DNA of 64,000 nucleotides, from positions 204,069 through 268,068 of the forward strand of contig NZ_FTMB01000005.1 in the NCBI RefSeq assembly GCF_900155885.1. The letters run 5' to 3'. Of this stretch, positions 37,390-48,192 are shown piece by piece. This stretch comes from Rhizobium sp. RU20A. GTDB taxonomy: Bacteria; Pseudomonadota; Alphaproteobacteria; Rhizobiales; Rhizobiaceae. The notes below the pieces were generated by a model. The model saw only the letters and a program-made list of their open reading frames with translations, did not search any database and was not told the origin of the DNA. Position numbers and translations under genes: made by a program. Within the stretch, counting starts at the first letter, position 1; each line of letters begins with the position of its first letter.

Positions 37390-39851
37390 ACGACCCTCCA
37401 GATTTCCTTTGCGTATTGCCGGATCGTCCGGTCGGAGGAGAACCATCCCATCCGTGAAGTGTTCCGGATGGTCTTCGAATACCAGACATGCGGATCGGTC
37501 CAGAGCGTATCGACTTCGCGCTGGGCCTTGGCATAGGCATCGAAGTCGGCAGCGACCATGAACCAGTCGTGATTGTAGAGGCCGTCCACGAGTCCGGCGA
37601 AGCGGCCGGTATCGCCCGGCGAGAAGACGCCGGAAGAGATGGCGGAGAGCGCCTGCTGCAGTTCACGGGAGCCTTCGATGATGGCGCGGGGATTGTGGCC
37701 GTCGGCACGGGTCTTGGCCACCTCCTCTGCCGTCATGCCGAAGATCTTGATGTTCTCTTCCCCGACATGGTCGCGCATCTCGACATTGGCGCCATCCAGC
37801 GTGCCGATGGTCAGCGCGCCATTGAGGCCAAACTTCATGTTGCCGGTGCCGGAGGCTTCCATGCCGGCCGTCGAGATCTGCTCGGAAAGGTCGGCGGCGG
37901 GCACGATGACCTCGGCAAGCGAGACGTTGTAGTTGGGGACGAAAACCACCTTCAGCAGGCCGCGCACGGCGGGGTCGTTGTTGATGACCCTTGCGACGTC
38001 GTTGGCCAGTTTGATGATCAGCTTCGCATTGTGGTAGCTCGGCGCCGCCTTGCCGGCGAAGAGCTTCACACGCGGCACCCAGTCGAGCTCGGGATGCGAG
38101 CGCATCTGGTCATAGAGCGCGATGGCCTCGATGATGTTGAGGAGCTGGCGCTTGTATTCGTGGATGCGCTTGATCTGGATGTCGAACATCGCGGAGGGGT
38201 CGAGGCGGATGCCCATGCGGCTCTGCACGAGCTTGGCGAGGCGCACCTTGTTGGCCCGCTTCACGGCCGCGAACTTTTCCTGGAAGTCCTTGTCGTCGGC
38301 GAATTTGTCGAGATCGGAGAGCGCCTCCGTCTCGTCCATGAAGCGATCACCGATCGCATCGCGGATGAGGGAGAACAGGCCGGGATTGCACTGCATCAGC
38401 CAGCGGCGCGGCGTGATGCCGTTCGTCTTGTTGTTGATGCGGGTGGGGTAGAGCCGGTGCAGGTCGGCGAAGACCGTTTCCTTCATCAGCTCCGTATGCA
38501 GGGCGGAGACGCCGTTGATCGAGTGCGAGCCGACAAAGGCGAGATTGCCCATGCGCACACGGCGCTCGCCGCTTTCGTCGATCAGCGAGATCGAGCGGAT
38601 CTGCTGGTCCGTGTGGGTCTTCTGCCGGCGAGCCTCCATCAGGATCATCGCATTGATGGCGTAGACGATCTGCATGTGGCGCGGTAGCAGGCGCTCGAAC
38701 AGCGGCACCGGCCAGCTTTCCAGGGCTTCGGGCAGCAGCGTGTGGTTGGTGTAGGAGAAGGTGAGGCGGGCGATGCCCCAGGCCTGCTCGAAATCGAGGC
38801 CATGGACATCCGTCAGAAGGCGCACGAGTTCGGCGACCGCGACGGAGGGATGGGTGTCGTTGAGCTGGATCGAGACGGCATCCGGCAGTGAGGTGAAGTC
38901 GGGATATTGCTGCAGGTGGCGGCGCAGAATGTCCTGCAGCGAGGCGGAGGAGAAGAAGAACTCCTGGCGCAGGCGCAGTTCCTGACCGGCGGGCGTCGCG
39001 TCGGCGGGGTAGAGAACGCGGGCAAGGCTTTCGGCCTTGTTGCTTTCACGCAGCGCGCCGATGTGGTCGCCGGCATTGAAGGCGTCGAGCAGGATCGGAT
39101 CGATCGGCGTTGCCGTCCACAGGCGCAGCGTGTTGACGCGGTTGGCGCGCCAGCCGACGACGGGCGTGTCATAGGCCGTGGCGATGACGCGCTCGGCCGG
39201 CTTCCAGACGTAGCGGGTCACTTCCTCGTCGACATTGACAGTCTCGACGGCGCCACCGAAGCCGATTTCGTAGGAGCTTTCGCGCCGCTCGAATTCCCAG
39301 GGGTTGCCGTGGGCAAGCCAGTTTTCGGGCAGCTCCACCTGCCAGCCATCGGCCATCTGCTGGCGGAAAAGGCCGTGCACGTAGCGAATGCCGTAGCCGT
39401 AGGCCGGCACGTCCACGGTTGCCATGGATTCCATGAAGCAGGCGGCCAGACGGCCAAGGCCACCGTTGCCGAGGGCCGCGTCCGGCTCAAGCTCGGCGAT
39501 CACGTCGATGTCGACGCCGAGCGAGGTCAGCGCCAAGCGCATCTCGTCCATAATGCCGATATTGGTCATGGCATCGCGCATCAGGCGGCCGATGAGGAAT
39601 TCGAGCGAGAGGTAATAGACGCGCTTCGAGCCCTCGGCGTAGGTGCGCTTGGTGGCGTCCATCCAGGTATCGGTGATGCGGTCGCGGGCCACCAGGATGG
39701 CGGCGGTCAGCCAGTCATGCGGCTTGGCGACCTTCGGGTCCTTGCCGATGCGATATTTCAGGCGTTCGAGGATTTCCGTGGCGAGCTGCTCGGGGCTCGA
39801 CGTGCGAAGCGCCGGCGTCGGAAGCTCGCTGGATTTGACCTGGTTCATCAT
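37386..39851 (-). CDS. glgP: Glycogen/starch/alpha-glucan phosphorylase
   Basis: An 821-residue GT35 phosphorylase releasing glucose-1-phosphate. The PLP lysine is in [27 protein letters not shown], and the N-terminal part has [19 protein letters not shown] and YGYGIRY. The start is the ATG at 39851, or the next at 39848; the longer frame to 39980 shows no similarity to the family. It is the first gene of glgPBCA-pgm-glgX; the promoter should lie in 39852-40010, just after the terminator of the TadG-like gene. Confidence 0.96.
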   Translation of the reverse strand: MMNQVKSSELPTPALRTSSPEQLATEILERLKYRIGKDPKVAKPHDWLTAAILVARDRITDTWMDATKRTYAEGSKRVYYLSLEFLIGRLMRDAMTNIGIMDEMRLALTSLGVDIDVIAELEPDAALGNGGLGRLAACFMESMATVDVPAYGYGIRYVHGLFRQQMADGWQVELPENWLAHGNPWEFERRESSYEIGFGGAVETVNVDEEVTRYVWKPAERVIATAYDTPVVGWRANRVNTLRLWTATPIDPILLDAFNAGDHIGALRESNKAESLARVLYPADATPAGQELRLRQEFFFSSASLQDILRRHLQQYPDFTSLPDAVSIQLNDTHPSVAVAELVRLLTDVHGLDFEQAWGIARLTFSYTNHTLLPEALESWPVPLFERLLPRHMQIVYAINAMILMEARRQKTHTDQQIRSISLIDESGERRVRMGNLAFVGSHSINGVSALHTELMKETVFADLHRLYPTRINNKTNGITPRRWLMQCNPGLFSLIRDAIGDRFMDETEALSDLDKFADDKDFQEKFAAVKRANKVRLAKLVQSRMGIRLDPSAMFDIQIKRIHEYKRQLLNIIEAIALYDQMRSHPELDWVPRVKLFAGKAAPSYHNAKLIIKLANDVARVINNDPAVRGLLKVVFVPNYNVSLAEVIVPAADLSEQISTAGMEASGTGNMKFGLNGALTIGTLDGANVEMRDHVGEENIKIFGMTAEEVAKTRADGHNPRAIIEGSRELQQALSAISSGVFSPGDTGRFAGLVDGLYNHDWFMVAADFDAYAKAQREVDTLWTDPHVWYSKTIRNTSRMGWFSSDRTIRQYAKEIWRVV

Positions 39852-40009
39852 GGAAAAGATTGCCCCTTCTTTCCAGTTTTCAAGACCCGCACCCTCCGGG
39901 TTGTATCGATTTATGCATCTATCCGAAGCGCTTGCAATACATCTTGTCAAGAAAGCCGGCACGCGGGCACGGCAGGTCATGTCCCCAACGGCACTTGTGG
40001 CAAGTTGTT

Positions 40010-40048
40010 GAAAAAAATAAAAAAGCCGCCTGCACAGGACAGGCGGCT
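40010..40048 (-). terminator. Strong terminator of the TadG-like gene
   Basis: On the minus strand, AGCCGCCTG (40048-40040) pairs with CAGGCGGCT (40032-40024), followed by a long T tract (T6-A-T7) down to about 40010. It lies 20 bp after the stop of the vWA protein gene. Confidence 0.93.
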
Positions 40049-40067
40049 CCAGCCGAGACTTGGTGGA

Positions 40068-41261
40068 TTACTTGCTGAGGCGGGTTGCGACGGCAGTGGC
40101 GCGTTCGCCGATGAACTTGAAAGCCGCCGTCAACTGATCGCCGTCTTCTGCAGGAATGTAATGGGCAGGCGTCGTGGCGCAGTAGCGCAGCAGGTCCTGC
40201 CCGGCCTTCGGCGCCATGAATGGTACCGAGAAAACCTCGATCCCCGCCTTGCGTGCCTTGTCGCAGTAGGCCTTGGTTGTCGTATCGGCGCTTAGAATGT
40301 TGTTTACGCCATCGGTCAGCAGCACGATGAACTTCGACGGTATCTGGCCGTTCTTGATCTTGTGTGCATTGTTTTCCGACAGCTTCATGAGCGAATCATA
40401 GGCTGTAACGAAAGCGGGCGCCGAGTTTGTGAAGCCGCTCGCTTTAAGATTGTTCACGTAGTCCATCGTCCGCTTCGTCCCCCAATCCAGGGGAGTAGGC
40501 TGGTCTGCATCGGTGCTGTAGGACGAAGCTCCCGTGCGAACGAGAGACTGCGTCGGATCTGCCTCGTTCAACGTCAGCACGAGTTTTCCGACCGCGTCCT
40601 TCAGCACTTCCAGCTTGGTGGCCGTGTCCTCGTAGGACCACGTACAGGTCGTCGGGACCCACTGATTATTGAAGCAGTTATAGGTATACGTTCGGGTGGT
40701 TCGCGTGTTGGTCTTTTCGTCCATCGATCCCGACCGGTCAAGGACCAGATACATGGACAAGGCGTTCTTGGACTCCGTACTCGATGTCGCGGTGCCCGTG
40801 GAATTGATGACGGTAGAATCGTGGCCGAGCAGCCGCGTCAACGGCGTGAAATGAACCGTCGTGCCGGCGGTGACTTCGACCTTGTATTCCTTGGCATTGC
40901 CGAGGGTCGGCTTGACGGAGATCTTGACGACGGCCTGGGAGGCAATCTGCTCCGGCGTGCCGTCATTTTCACCCTCGTCAAGATTGCTTTTGCGCGAAAC
41001 CTGGCCCTTCAGATATTCGAGCACGATCTTTCTGGCTTCATCTTCGCTGACGCCTTTTCCGGCGAGTGCGGATGCACCCGCCAGGGCTGCCGCATCCACA
41101 GCCCCCTGCATTTCCTGTTTCGTCAGGACCATGCTCGCCATGTCCAAGACAATGCCCCCGGCACCGATCAGCACGGGCAGCGCCAACGCGCCCAGCAAAC
41201 CGAAATTGCCGCTCCTGTTGGACAAAAGACCACGGGGATTGAAATGGCGTCGGCGTGTCAT
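40068..41261 (-). CDS. TadG-like pilus assembly protein with von Willebrand A domain
   Basis: A 397-residue protein. The N-terminal TadE/TadG-type helix is in SGNFGLLGALALPVLIGAGGIVLDMA (about residues 17-42), followed by QGAVDAAALAGASALAG. A vWA domain follows with a complete metal site Asp175-x-Ser177-x-Ser179 (LDRSGSMDE) and FIVLLTDGVNN. Two Cys in an insert (CFNN..CTW) may form a disulfide outside the membrane. Such proteins are minor parts of Flp/Tad pilus systems or stand alone in rhizobia; no other tad gene is near. The ATG at 41261 fits the family; the frame upstream to 41741 is a shadow of the next gene. Confidence 0.83.
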   Translation of the reverse strand: MTRRRHFNPRGLLSNRSGNFGLLGALALPVLIGAGGIVLDMASMVLTKQEMQGAVDAAALAGASALAGKGVSEDEARKIVLEYLKGQVSRKSNLDEGENDGTPEQIASQAVVKISVKPTLGNAKEYKVEVTAGTTVHFTPLTRLLGHDSTVINSTGTATSSTESKNALSMYLVLDRSGSMDEKTNTRTTRTYTYNCFNNQWVPTTCTWSYEDTATKLEVLKDAVGKLVLTLNEADPTQSLVRTGASSYSTDADQPTPLDWGTKRTMDYVNNLKASGFTNSAPAFVTAYDSLMKLSENNAHKIKNGQIPSKFIVLLTDGVNNILSADTTTKAYCDKARKAGIEVFSVPFMAPKAGQDLLRYCATTPAHYIPAEDGDQLTAAFKFIGERATAVATRLSK

Positions 41262-41404
41262 GGGTCTCTCGCAGGAGAACTTGATCGTCGTTACTTTATC
41301 CAAGGTCCGTTTCAAGGCCGTTGCTGCTAAATTTAGAATTTTAGCGATCGACGCAAAAACTTGGCGTTTTTTGACAGTGAGACGCCGCTTTGTCCGGCTT
41401 TGGG

Positions 41405-42289
41405 TCAGGCCGGCAGCACCGGCACCACGTCCACGGCCTGTTCCGTCGTCTGGCCGCCATAGCTTTTCAGGATACCGATTACCGGGGCGACGTCGGCATA
41501 GTCGCGGCCGTGGCCGACCACGATGTGGTCGGTGCCGGCCGGGATGTCGTTGGTGGGGTCGAGTTCGACCCAGCCGGTGATGGGGCCGGCCCAGTAGCGC
41601 ACCCAGGCGTGCATCGCGTCCGCCCCTTCCAGCCGTTCCTTGCCCGGCGGGGGAATGGTGCGCAGGAAGCCGCTGACATAGCCCGCGGGAATGCCGAGGC
41701 TGCGCAGCGCGACGATCATGACATGGGCGAAATCCTGGCACACGCCGCGCTTCAGCTTGAAGGCGGCTGCCGGTGTCGTATCCACCGTCGTCGCTTTCGG
41801 ATCGTAGGTGAAGTCCTTGTGGATGCGGGTGCAGAGCGCCCTGGCGATCTCGTTGACCGTCATGCCGTCGCAGACCGCAGTGCGGGCATAGGCGGCAATG
41901 GTGGCAACCTCGGGCAGGCGGGGGCTGACGCCCATGAAGTGGTGCGGAGAATCAGGATCGAGCGTCCAGACGGTCGCCAGCGCCGGTGCGAGATCGGCGA
42001 GTTTTGGCGAAAAGTCGGCGGTGATTGGCACGGGGTCGACGGTGACGCGGGCCTGCATGCGGATCATCAGCCGGTCATGGGCGGTGCGGAAGACGATGGA
42101 TGTGGCAGCGTTGCGGAAGAAATCGGTGCTTTCGTGCCGCTCCTGCGGGGTCGGGACACAGCTGACGGAACCGGCGACGAGACGCTGGCGGCCCGGCTGC
42201 GAGAGCGGCAGCACGCGCACCATGTGCCGGCCGCCGGAGACGGGGACGTCATAGGCATAGGTGATCTTCAGATTGATGTCGTAGATCAC
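41405..42289 (-). CDS. Transglutaminase-like family protein
   Basis: A 294-residue protein with an N-terminal beta domain (about 1-150) and a transglutaminase-like core. The core nucleophile is in LKRGVCQDFAHVMIVAL (Cys near residue 181) and the catalytic His is in DAMHAWVRYWAG. The start codon is GTG at 42289, five bases after the stop of the ATP-grasp/alpha-E gene. It is third in a three-gene cluster, where it may act as a peptidase or transpeptidase on peptides made by the ligases upstream. The activity is inferred from family and context only. Confidence 0.88.
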   Translation of the reverse strand: MIYDINLKITYAYDVPVSGGRHMVRVLPLSQPGRQRLVAGSVSCVPTPQERHESTDFFRNAATSIVFRTAHDRLMIRMQARVTVDPVPITADFSPKLADLAPALATVWTLDPDSPHHFMGVSPRLPEVATIAAYARTAVCDGMTVNEIARALCTRIHKDFTYDPKATTVDTTPAAAFKLKRGVCQDFAHVMIVALRSLGIPAGYVSGFLRTIPPPGKERLEGADAMHAWVRYWAGPITGWVELDPTNDIPAGTDHIVVGHGRDYADVAPVIGILKSYGGQTTEQAVDVVPVLPA

Positions 42290-42294
42290 GGGGC

Positions 42295-44721
42295 TCAGCT
42301 CAGATAGGTTTGTGCAAGGACATCGGAGAGGTGCTCCAGATCCTGCTCGAAGCGGCGGTAGACGGCGGGGGTCATGCCGTCCGGCGTCATGACGGCGAGG
42401 CCAGCGTGCAGGCGCATCGCTTCGCGGTAGAAGGACGACATCTGCCCATTGGTGAAGGCGTTCGGCAAAAGCTCGACCTCGGTCTTGATCTCGTTCAGCT
42501 GGTAGAGGATCGAGCGCGGGTTCAGCGGGTCGAGCGCAAGCAGATCGGTGACCGTCAGCGAGGCGGTGGCGACGTTGTAGCGGCGGCGATGGGTCATGAC
42601 GCTGTCGCCGATTTCCAGCAGCATGTCGTAGGCGCCGTCCGGCGTGTTCGGCCCGGTCATGTGGCCGAGAAGGCGCGTCATGTGCAGGCCGCGCTCCAGG
42701 TAGCGGCCAATCGACAGGAAGCGCCAGCCGGTGAAGCGGTACATGTTTTCATGCACGAGACCGGCAAAGCCCGCAAGCTTGCGCAGGAGAATGGTCATGG
42801 CGTGGGTGGCGTCGTCGCCGGCCTGGACGGTGGCGTGGAACTTGCGCGCGGTCTTGGCGAGATCGTTGAGCGCCAGCCAACCATCCGGCGAGAAGCGGTC
42901 GCGAATGTTGCTGGCAGAAAAGAGGGCGCTCGAAATATTGGCGAGCAGGCTCGACGGGACCGGCTGCTTGGTATCGATGTCGAGCGCCGCCAGATATTCC
43001 GTCACGTCTTTCAGAAGCGGCATGTCGGGATTGGCAGCTTCCGCGTAGCGGCCGTGCCAGGCACGCAGGATGCGCAGCGCCCCTTCGGCCCGCTCGATGT
43101 AGCGGCCGAGCCAGAAGAGATTGTCGGCTGCGCGGCTCGGCAGGCTGCCGGGCATGTTGCGGGTGAAGCTTTCCTCCGCCGGCAGCAGCGATGTGCGGGC
43201 GACGGGCTTGTCACTGACGATCCACACATCGGCCGCCGAACCGCCGGCCTGCATGGCAATGGCCGCGACATCGTCGCCCGAGCCGATGCGGGCAAAGCCG
43301 CCGGGCATGATCTGCCAGCCATCCAGCGTGCGGGCGGCAAAGACGCGCAGCGACATCGGCCGCGGCGTCAGCTTGCCGTTGACGAAGGCGGGCGTGGTGG
43401 AGAGCGTCACGGCCTCCTGGCCGACGAGCTTGGCGCCGTCGGTCTTCAGCCATTCGCCGATCGATGTCTTGGCGTTGTCGCGCAGGGTGGAGCCGAGAAC
43501 GGATTGCTCGTTGTCGTCGAAGAAGGGGCGCACGGAATAGGCCGGGCCGATGACCATCTTCTCGATATTGGCGGCGACATGCGCCTGCTCGGCCGCCTGC
43601 CCGCACCACCAGGTGGCGATGCTCGGCAGGCGGAGGTCCTCGCCCGTCAGGTGGCGCGAGATGCGTGGCAGGAAGGCGAGGAAGGCGCGGGTCTGCAAGA
43701 TGCCGGAGCCGAGCGCGTTGACGATGGAGACGGAGCCGGCCCGCAGCGCCTCCACAAGCCCGGGCGTGCCGATGTGGGAGTTCTGGTTGAGCTCCAGCGG
43801 ATCGGCAAAGGCGGCATCGAGACGACGCCACAGCACGCCGACGGGCTTCAGGCCAGCGACGGTGCGCACCATGACGCGGTCGCCGACCACCGTCAGGTCT
43901 TCGCCTTCCAGCAGCATGAAGCCCAGATAACGGGCGATGTAGGCGTGTTCGAAATAGGTCTCGTTGGCAACGCCGGGCGAGAGGACCGCGATGCGGTCTT
44001 CCGGGTGGCGTTTGCCGGCCTGCAGCGTGTCGCGGAAGGCGCCGAAGAAGCTGGCGAGGCGGTGCACATGTGTTTCGGCATAGACATCGGAGAAGGCGCG
44101 CGTGGTCGCCACGCGGTTTTCCAGCGCAAAGCCGGCGCCGGAGGGCGCTTCGGTGCGGTCCGACAGCACCCACCAGTTGCCATCCGGGCCGCGGCCGATT
44201 TCGAAGGAACAGAATTGCAGAAAATGGCCGTCGGCGGGCTTCACCCCGACCAGCGGGCGCAGGAATTCCGGATTGGAGCCGACCAGGGCCGGCGGCAGGA
44301 AGCCTTCCCGCACCAGTCGTCCCTCGCCGTAGATATCGGCGACCACCTTCTCCAGAAGCTCGGCGCGCTGCACAAGGCCTTCGGAGACGACCTGCCATTC
44401 CTTTTCGTCGATGAGGACGGGAATGTGGGAGAGCGGCCAGTTGCGTTCGGTGTTTTCCTTGCTGCCATAGGCCCGGTAGAAGACGCCGGCATCGCGAAGA
44501 TAGCGGTCGGCGCGGGCGAAGCGGTTGACGAGGTCGGTCTCGTCCATGCGGCCGATGGCTGCGAGCAGGTGCTGCCAGACGGGGCGCACTGCGCCCGACT
44601 TGTCCAGCATCTCGTCGGCGCTTCCGGGCAAGGCGGCATAGCCCGAGACGAGATCCGTTCGGGCCTTAGCCTTTGCCTGTGCCTGTGCCTTCAACTGCGG
44701 TTCGGCCGCCGATTTCACCAC
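42295..44721 (-). CDS. Circularly permuted ATP-grasp / alpha-E fusion protein
   Basis: An 808-residue fusion. The N-terminal two thirds (to about residue 480) is the circularly permuted ATP-grasp domain, with DIYGEGRLVREGFLPPALVGSNPEFLRP, WWVLSDRTEAPSGAGFALENR and ILQTRAFLAFLPRISRHLTGEDLRLPS. The last third (about 500-805) is the helical alpha-E domain (LPSRAADNLFWLGRYIERAEGALRIL). In many bacteria these are separate genes; here they are fused. Family members are predicted to form peptide bonds using ATP. The GTG at 44721 follows the upstream stop by three bases. Confidence 0.9.
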   Translation of the reverse strand: MVKSAAEPQLKAQAQAKAKARTDLVSGYAALPGSADEMLDKSGAVRPVWQHLLAAIGRMDETDLVNRFARADRYLRDAGVFYRAYGSKENTERNWPLSHIPVLIDEKEWQVVSEGLVQRAELLEKVVADIYGEGRLVREGFLPPALVGSNPEFLRPLVGVKPADGHFLQFCSFEIGRGPDGNWWVLSDRTEAPSGAGFALENRVATTRAFSDVYAETHVHRLASFFGAFRDTLQAGKRHPEDRIAVLSPGVANETYFEHAYIARYLGFMLLEGEDLTVVGDRVMVRTVAGLKPVGVLWRRLDAAFADPLELNQNSHIGTPGLVEALRAGSVSIVNALGSGILQTRAFLAFLPRISRHLTGEDLRLPSIATWWCGQAAEQAHVAANIEKMVIGPAYSVRPFFDDNEQSVLGSTLRDNAKTSIGEWLKTDGAKLVGQEAVTLSTTPAFVNGKLTPRPMSLRVFAARTLDGWQIMPGGFARIGSGDDVAAIAMQAGGSAADVWIVSDKPVARTSLLPAEESFTRNMPGSLPSRAADNLFWLGRYIERAEGALRILRAWHGRYAEAANPDMPLLKDVTEYLAALDIDTKQPVPSSLLANISSALFSASNIRDRFSPDGWLALNDLAKTARKFHATVQAGDDATHAMTILLRKLAGFAGLVHENMYRFTGWRFLSIGRYLERGLHMTRLLGHMTGPNTPDGAYDMLLEIGDSVMTHRRRYNVATASLTVTDLLALDPLNPRSILYQLNEIKTEVELLPNAFTNGQMSSFYREAMRLHAGLAVMTPDGMTPAVYRRFEQDLEHLSDVLAQTYLS

Positions 44722-44724
44722 GCC

Positions 44725-47700
44725 TTACACTCCTGCCGGGCGCCTCAGGTCGAGCGTCAGGGGGAATTCGGGCGACGGCGTTTCCGGATAGAAGGTAAAG
44801 CCGCCGGCCGTGTGTCCCCAAGGCTCGAAGCGTGCCAGCCGGCGTGCCTCCGCCTCGTTGCCGTTGACGGGGAAGGTCTCGTAATTGCGACCGCCCGGAT
44901 GGGCAACATGGTAGATGCAGCCGCCGATCGAGCGCCGCGACCAGGTATCGTAGAGGTCAAAGGTTAGCGGCGTGTTCACGGGCAGCACCGGATGCAGGCC
45001 GGAGGCCGGCTGCCAGGCCTTGTAGCGCACGCCGGCAACGGCAACGCCGGCTTCACCGGTCGCCGTCAGCGGCACGGGCCGGCCGTTGCAGGTCACGGTG
45101 TAGCGACCGGGATTGGCGGTCTGCAGCTTGACCTGCACGCGCTCGACGGAGGAATCGACGTACCGCACCGTGCCGCCGATGGCCCCCTGTTCGCCCATGA
45201 CGTGCCACGGCTCCAGCGCTTGGCGGATCTCGAGCTTGGAGCCCTCGTATTCCACCTCGCCGCAGAAGGGGAAGCGGAATTCGAGCTGGGCCTCGAACCA
45301 TTCGGGCCGGAAATCGAAGCCATGGGCGCGAAGGTCGGCAAGGACGTCGAGGAAATCGGCCCAGACGAATTGCGGCAGCATGAAGCGATCATGCAGCGTC
45401 GTGCCCCAGCGCACGAACTTGCCGTCGATGGGATAGAGCCAGAAGCGGGCGATGAGGGCGCGCACGAGAAGCTGCTGGGCCAGCGACATGCGCGCATTCG
45501 GCGGCATTTCGAAGCCGCGGAACTCGACGAGGCCGAGACGCCCGGTCGGGCCATCCGGGGAGAACAGCTTGTCGATGCAGATTTCCGAGCGGTGCGTGTT
45601 GCCGGTGACGTCCACCAGGAGGTTGCGAAACAGGCGATCGACCAGCCAGGGCAGCGGCGGGTGCAGGCCTGAATTGGGCAGCGGCACCTGCGAAAGCGCG
45701 ATTTCCAGCTCGTAGAGGCTGTCGTGACGCGCCTCGTCGATGCGGGGTGCCTGGCTTGTCGGGCCGATGAAGAGGCCGGAGAAGAGGTAGGAGAGCGAAG
45801 GGTGGCGCTGCCAGTGCAGCACCAGGCTCTTGAGAATATCCGGACGGCGCAGGAACGGGCTGTCGAAGGGCGTCGAGCCGCCGACCACCACGTGATTGCC
45901 GCCGCCGGTGCCGGTGTGGCGCCCGTCGATCATGAACTTGTCGGCCCCGAGGCGGCACTGGCGCGCTTCCTCGTAGATCGCCGTGGTGATGTCGACACAG
46001 TCCTTCCAGCTATAGGCCGGGTGGATATTGACCTCGATGACGCCGGGGTCCGGCGCGACGCGGATGACGTTCAGCCGTTCGTCGTGGGGCGGAGCATAGC
46101 CTTCGATGTGAACCGGCAGCTTCAGCGCGGCAGCGGCGCGTTCGGCCGAGGCGACGAGATCGAGATACTCCTCCAGCGCCGCCGTCGGCGGCATGAAGAT
46201 GCAGAGCCGCCCGTCGCGCACTTCGACGGAAATCGCGGTGCGCACCCGCCCGCCGATCTCCTCGTAGGACTGGCCGAGCGCCTGCTGCTGCGGCGTTTCC
46301 GCCTGGAAGGAGTGTTCGGGCATGACCCGGCCCGTTTCCGTCGAGAAATCCGGCAGCGGCGGCTTCTCGATCATCGGATCGGTCGGGTTGATGTAGGGAT
46401 ACCAGGAGGGGGCGATGTAGGGCAGCGAATTCAGCGGCAGGCGGAAGCCGACCGGGGAATCGCCGGGGATGAGATAGATGCGGCCGCGACGGGTGCGCCA
46501 CTTCTCGCTGACCCAGGTGAGGCCCGAGGCGCGCCCCTGCCACGCCTGCACGGGCAGGACATAGCCGGCCGGCTGGGTGAGCCCGTTGGAAAAGACCTTG
46601 GCGATGCGGTTGCGCTCTTCCGGGTCCTTGAGCTTGGAATTGGCGGGATCGACGTTTTCGGGAAGATTGGCTTCCTTGACGATCCATTCGGCCGGATCCT
46701 CGTAGGCCGCCGTCACATTCTCAGTGGCAATGTCGAGCTCGACGGCAATGGCCTGAAGGAGACGCGAGGCATCCTCGTGGGTGACACCTGTGTCGCGCGT
46801 TTCCACGGCCACGAGGTCCGGATTGTTCCAGATCGGCCGGCCATCGCGGCGCCAGTAGAGCGAAAAGGTCCAGCGCGGCAGGCTCTCGCCCGGATACCAC
46901 TTGCCCTGGCCGTAATGCAGGAAGCCGCCGGGGGCAAAGCGCTCGCGCAGGCGGCGGATCAGCGTATCGGCAAGGCCGCGCTTGGTGGGGCCGACGGCGG
47001 CGGTGTTCCATTCGGCCGACTGGAAATCGTCGATGGAGACGAAGGTCGGCTCGCCGCCCATGGTCAGGCGCACGTCGTTTTGCGTGAGCACGTGGTCCAC
47101 GTCTTCGCCGAGCGCGTTCAGCGCCTCCCAGCTCTCGTCGGAGAAGGGCTTGGTGATGCGCGGGTGCTCGGCGACGCGCGAGACGCGCATGTCGAAATCG
47201 AATTCGGTCTCCGCCTCGCCGAAATAGCCGCCGCTGATCGGCGCGGCATTGCGATAATGGGGCGTGGCGGCCAGCGGAATGTGGCTTTCGCCGGTCAGGA
47301 GTCCGGAGGTCGGGTCAAGGCCGATCCAGCCGGCGCCGGGCAGGAAGACCTCGCACCAGGCGTGAAGGTCGGTGAAATCCACTTCCGTGCCGGAGGGGCC
47401 GTCGAGCGCCTTGAGGTCCGGAGCAAGCTGGATCAGGTAGCCGGAGACGAAGCGGGCGGCGAGGCCAAGATGGCGCAGCACCTGCACGAGAAGCCAGCTG
47501 GAATCGCGACAGGAGCCCTTCAGCGATGTCAGCGTCTCCTCCGGCGTCTGCACGCCCGGCTCCAGGCGGATGACATAGCCGAGTTCCTGCTGAATGCGGG
47601 CGTTGAGGCCGACGACCATGTCCACGGTGCGCTGGCGCGAGCGATCGACCGTCGCCATGAAGGCCTTCAGCGCCGGGCCCATCGGTTCGGGCTCGGTGTA

Positions 47701-48048
47701 GATCGACAGGTCCTTGCGGATGTCTTCGGGATAGTCGAAGGGCCAGTGCTCGGCCAGTTCCTCGACGAAGAAGTCGAAGGGATTGTAGACCGTCATGTCG
47801 GCGACGAGATCGACCTCGATCTTCAGTTCCGTGACGGGATCGGGAAAGACGAAGCGGGCCTGATAATTGCCGTAGGGGTCCTGCTGCAGGTTCACGAAAT
47901 GGTTGGCGGGCGTGACCTTCAGGGAATGGCTGATGACCTTGGTCTTGGAATGCGGCGCCGGTTTCAGCCGGATGATCTGCGGTCCGAGGCGGACGGGTTT
48001 GTCGTAGCTGTAGTGGGTCAGATGGTAGATGCTGGCCTTGATCGACAT
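44725..48048 (-). CDS. Transglutaminase-like / DUF2126 two-domain protein
   Basis: A 1107-residue protein. The N-terminal third is transglutaminase-like (Cys in [17 protein letters not shown], His in [12 protein letters not shown]). The rest is the DUF2126 domain (from about residue 340: [31 protein letters not shown]), which has been predicted to be a carboxylate-amine ligase. [35 protein letters not shown] and [17 protein letters not shown] are its conserved blocks. It opens the three-gene cluster. No signal peptide is seen, so it is probably cytoplasmic. Confidence 0.9.
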   Translation of the reverse strand: MSIKASIYHLTHYSYDKPVRLGPQIIRLKPAPHSKTKVISHSLKVTPANHFVNLQQDPYGNYQARFVFPDPVTELKIEVDLVADMTVYNPFDFFVEELAEHWPFDYPEDIRKDLSIYTEPEPMGPALKAFMATVDRSRQRTVDMVVGLNARIQQELGYVIRLEPGVQTPEETLTSLKGSCRDSSWLLVQVLRHLGLAARFVSGYLIQLAPDLKALDGPSGTEVDFTDLHAWCEVFLPGAGWIGLDPTSGLLTGESHIPLAATPHYRNAAPISGGYFGEAETEFDFDMRVSRVAEHPRITKPFSDESWEALNALGEDVDHVLTQNDVRLTMGGEPTFVSIDDFQSAEWNTAAVGPTKRGLADTLIRRLRERFAPGGFLHYGQGKWYPGESLPRWTFSLYWRRDGRPIWNNPDLVAVETRDTGVTHEDASRLLQAIAVELDIATENVTAAYEDPAEWIVKEANLPENVDPANSKLKDPEERNRIAKVFSNGLTQPAGYVLPVQAWQGRASGLTWVSEKWRTRRGRIYLIPGDSPVGFRLPLNSLPYIAPSWYPYINPTDPMIEKPPLPDFSTETGRVMPEHSFQAETPQQQALGQSYEEIGGRVRTAISVEVRDGRLCIFMPPTAALEEYLDLVASAERAAAALKLPVHIEGYAPPHDERLNVIRVAPDPGVIEVNIHPAYSWKDCVDITTAIYEEARQCRLGADKFMIDGRHTGTGGGNHVVVGGSTPFDSPFLRRPDILKSLVLHWQRHPSLSYLFSGLFIGPTSQAPRIDEARHDSLYELEIALSQVPLPNSGLHPPLPWLVDRLFRNLLVDVTGNTHRSEICIDKLFSPDGPTGRLGLVEFRGFEMPPNARMSLAQQLLVRALIARFWLYPIDGKFVRWGTTLHDRFMLPQFVWADFLDVLADLRAHGFDFRPEWFEAQLEFRFPFCGEVEYEGSKLEIRQALEPWHVMGEQGAIGGTVRYVDSSVERVQVKLQTANPGRYTVTCNGRPVPLTATGEAGVAVAGVRYKAWQPASGLHPVLPVNTPLTFDLYDTWSRRSIGGCIYHVAHPGGRNYETFPVNGNEAEARRLARFEPWGHTAGGFTFYPETPSPEFPLTLDLRRPAGV

Positions 48049-48192
48049 GCTGCCTCGTATTGCCCTCTGGAACGGTCTTTAGCCGTCATTCCCCTGAGTT
48101 TGTGCAATGCGAAGAGAGAAAGCAAGCGGCGATCGGGCGGGGTGTGGAAGAAGCCGCCGGCATCGCCGGCGCGCCTCCCACACTTTTGCCGT

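Noticed and set aside
40068..41741. Longer 557-residue version of the TadG-like protein
   Set aside because: The first 160 residues are antisense or out-of-frame to the transglutaminase gene and intergenic sequence; the TadG helix begins just after the ATG at 41261.
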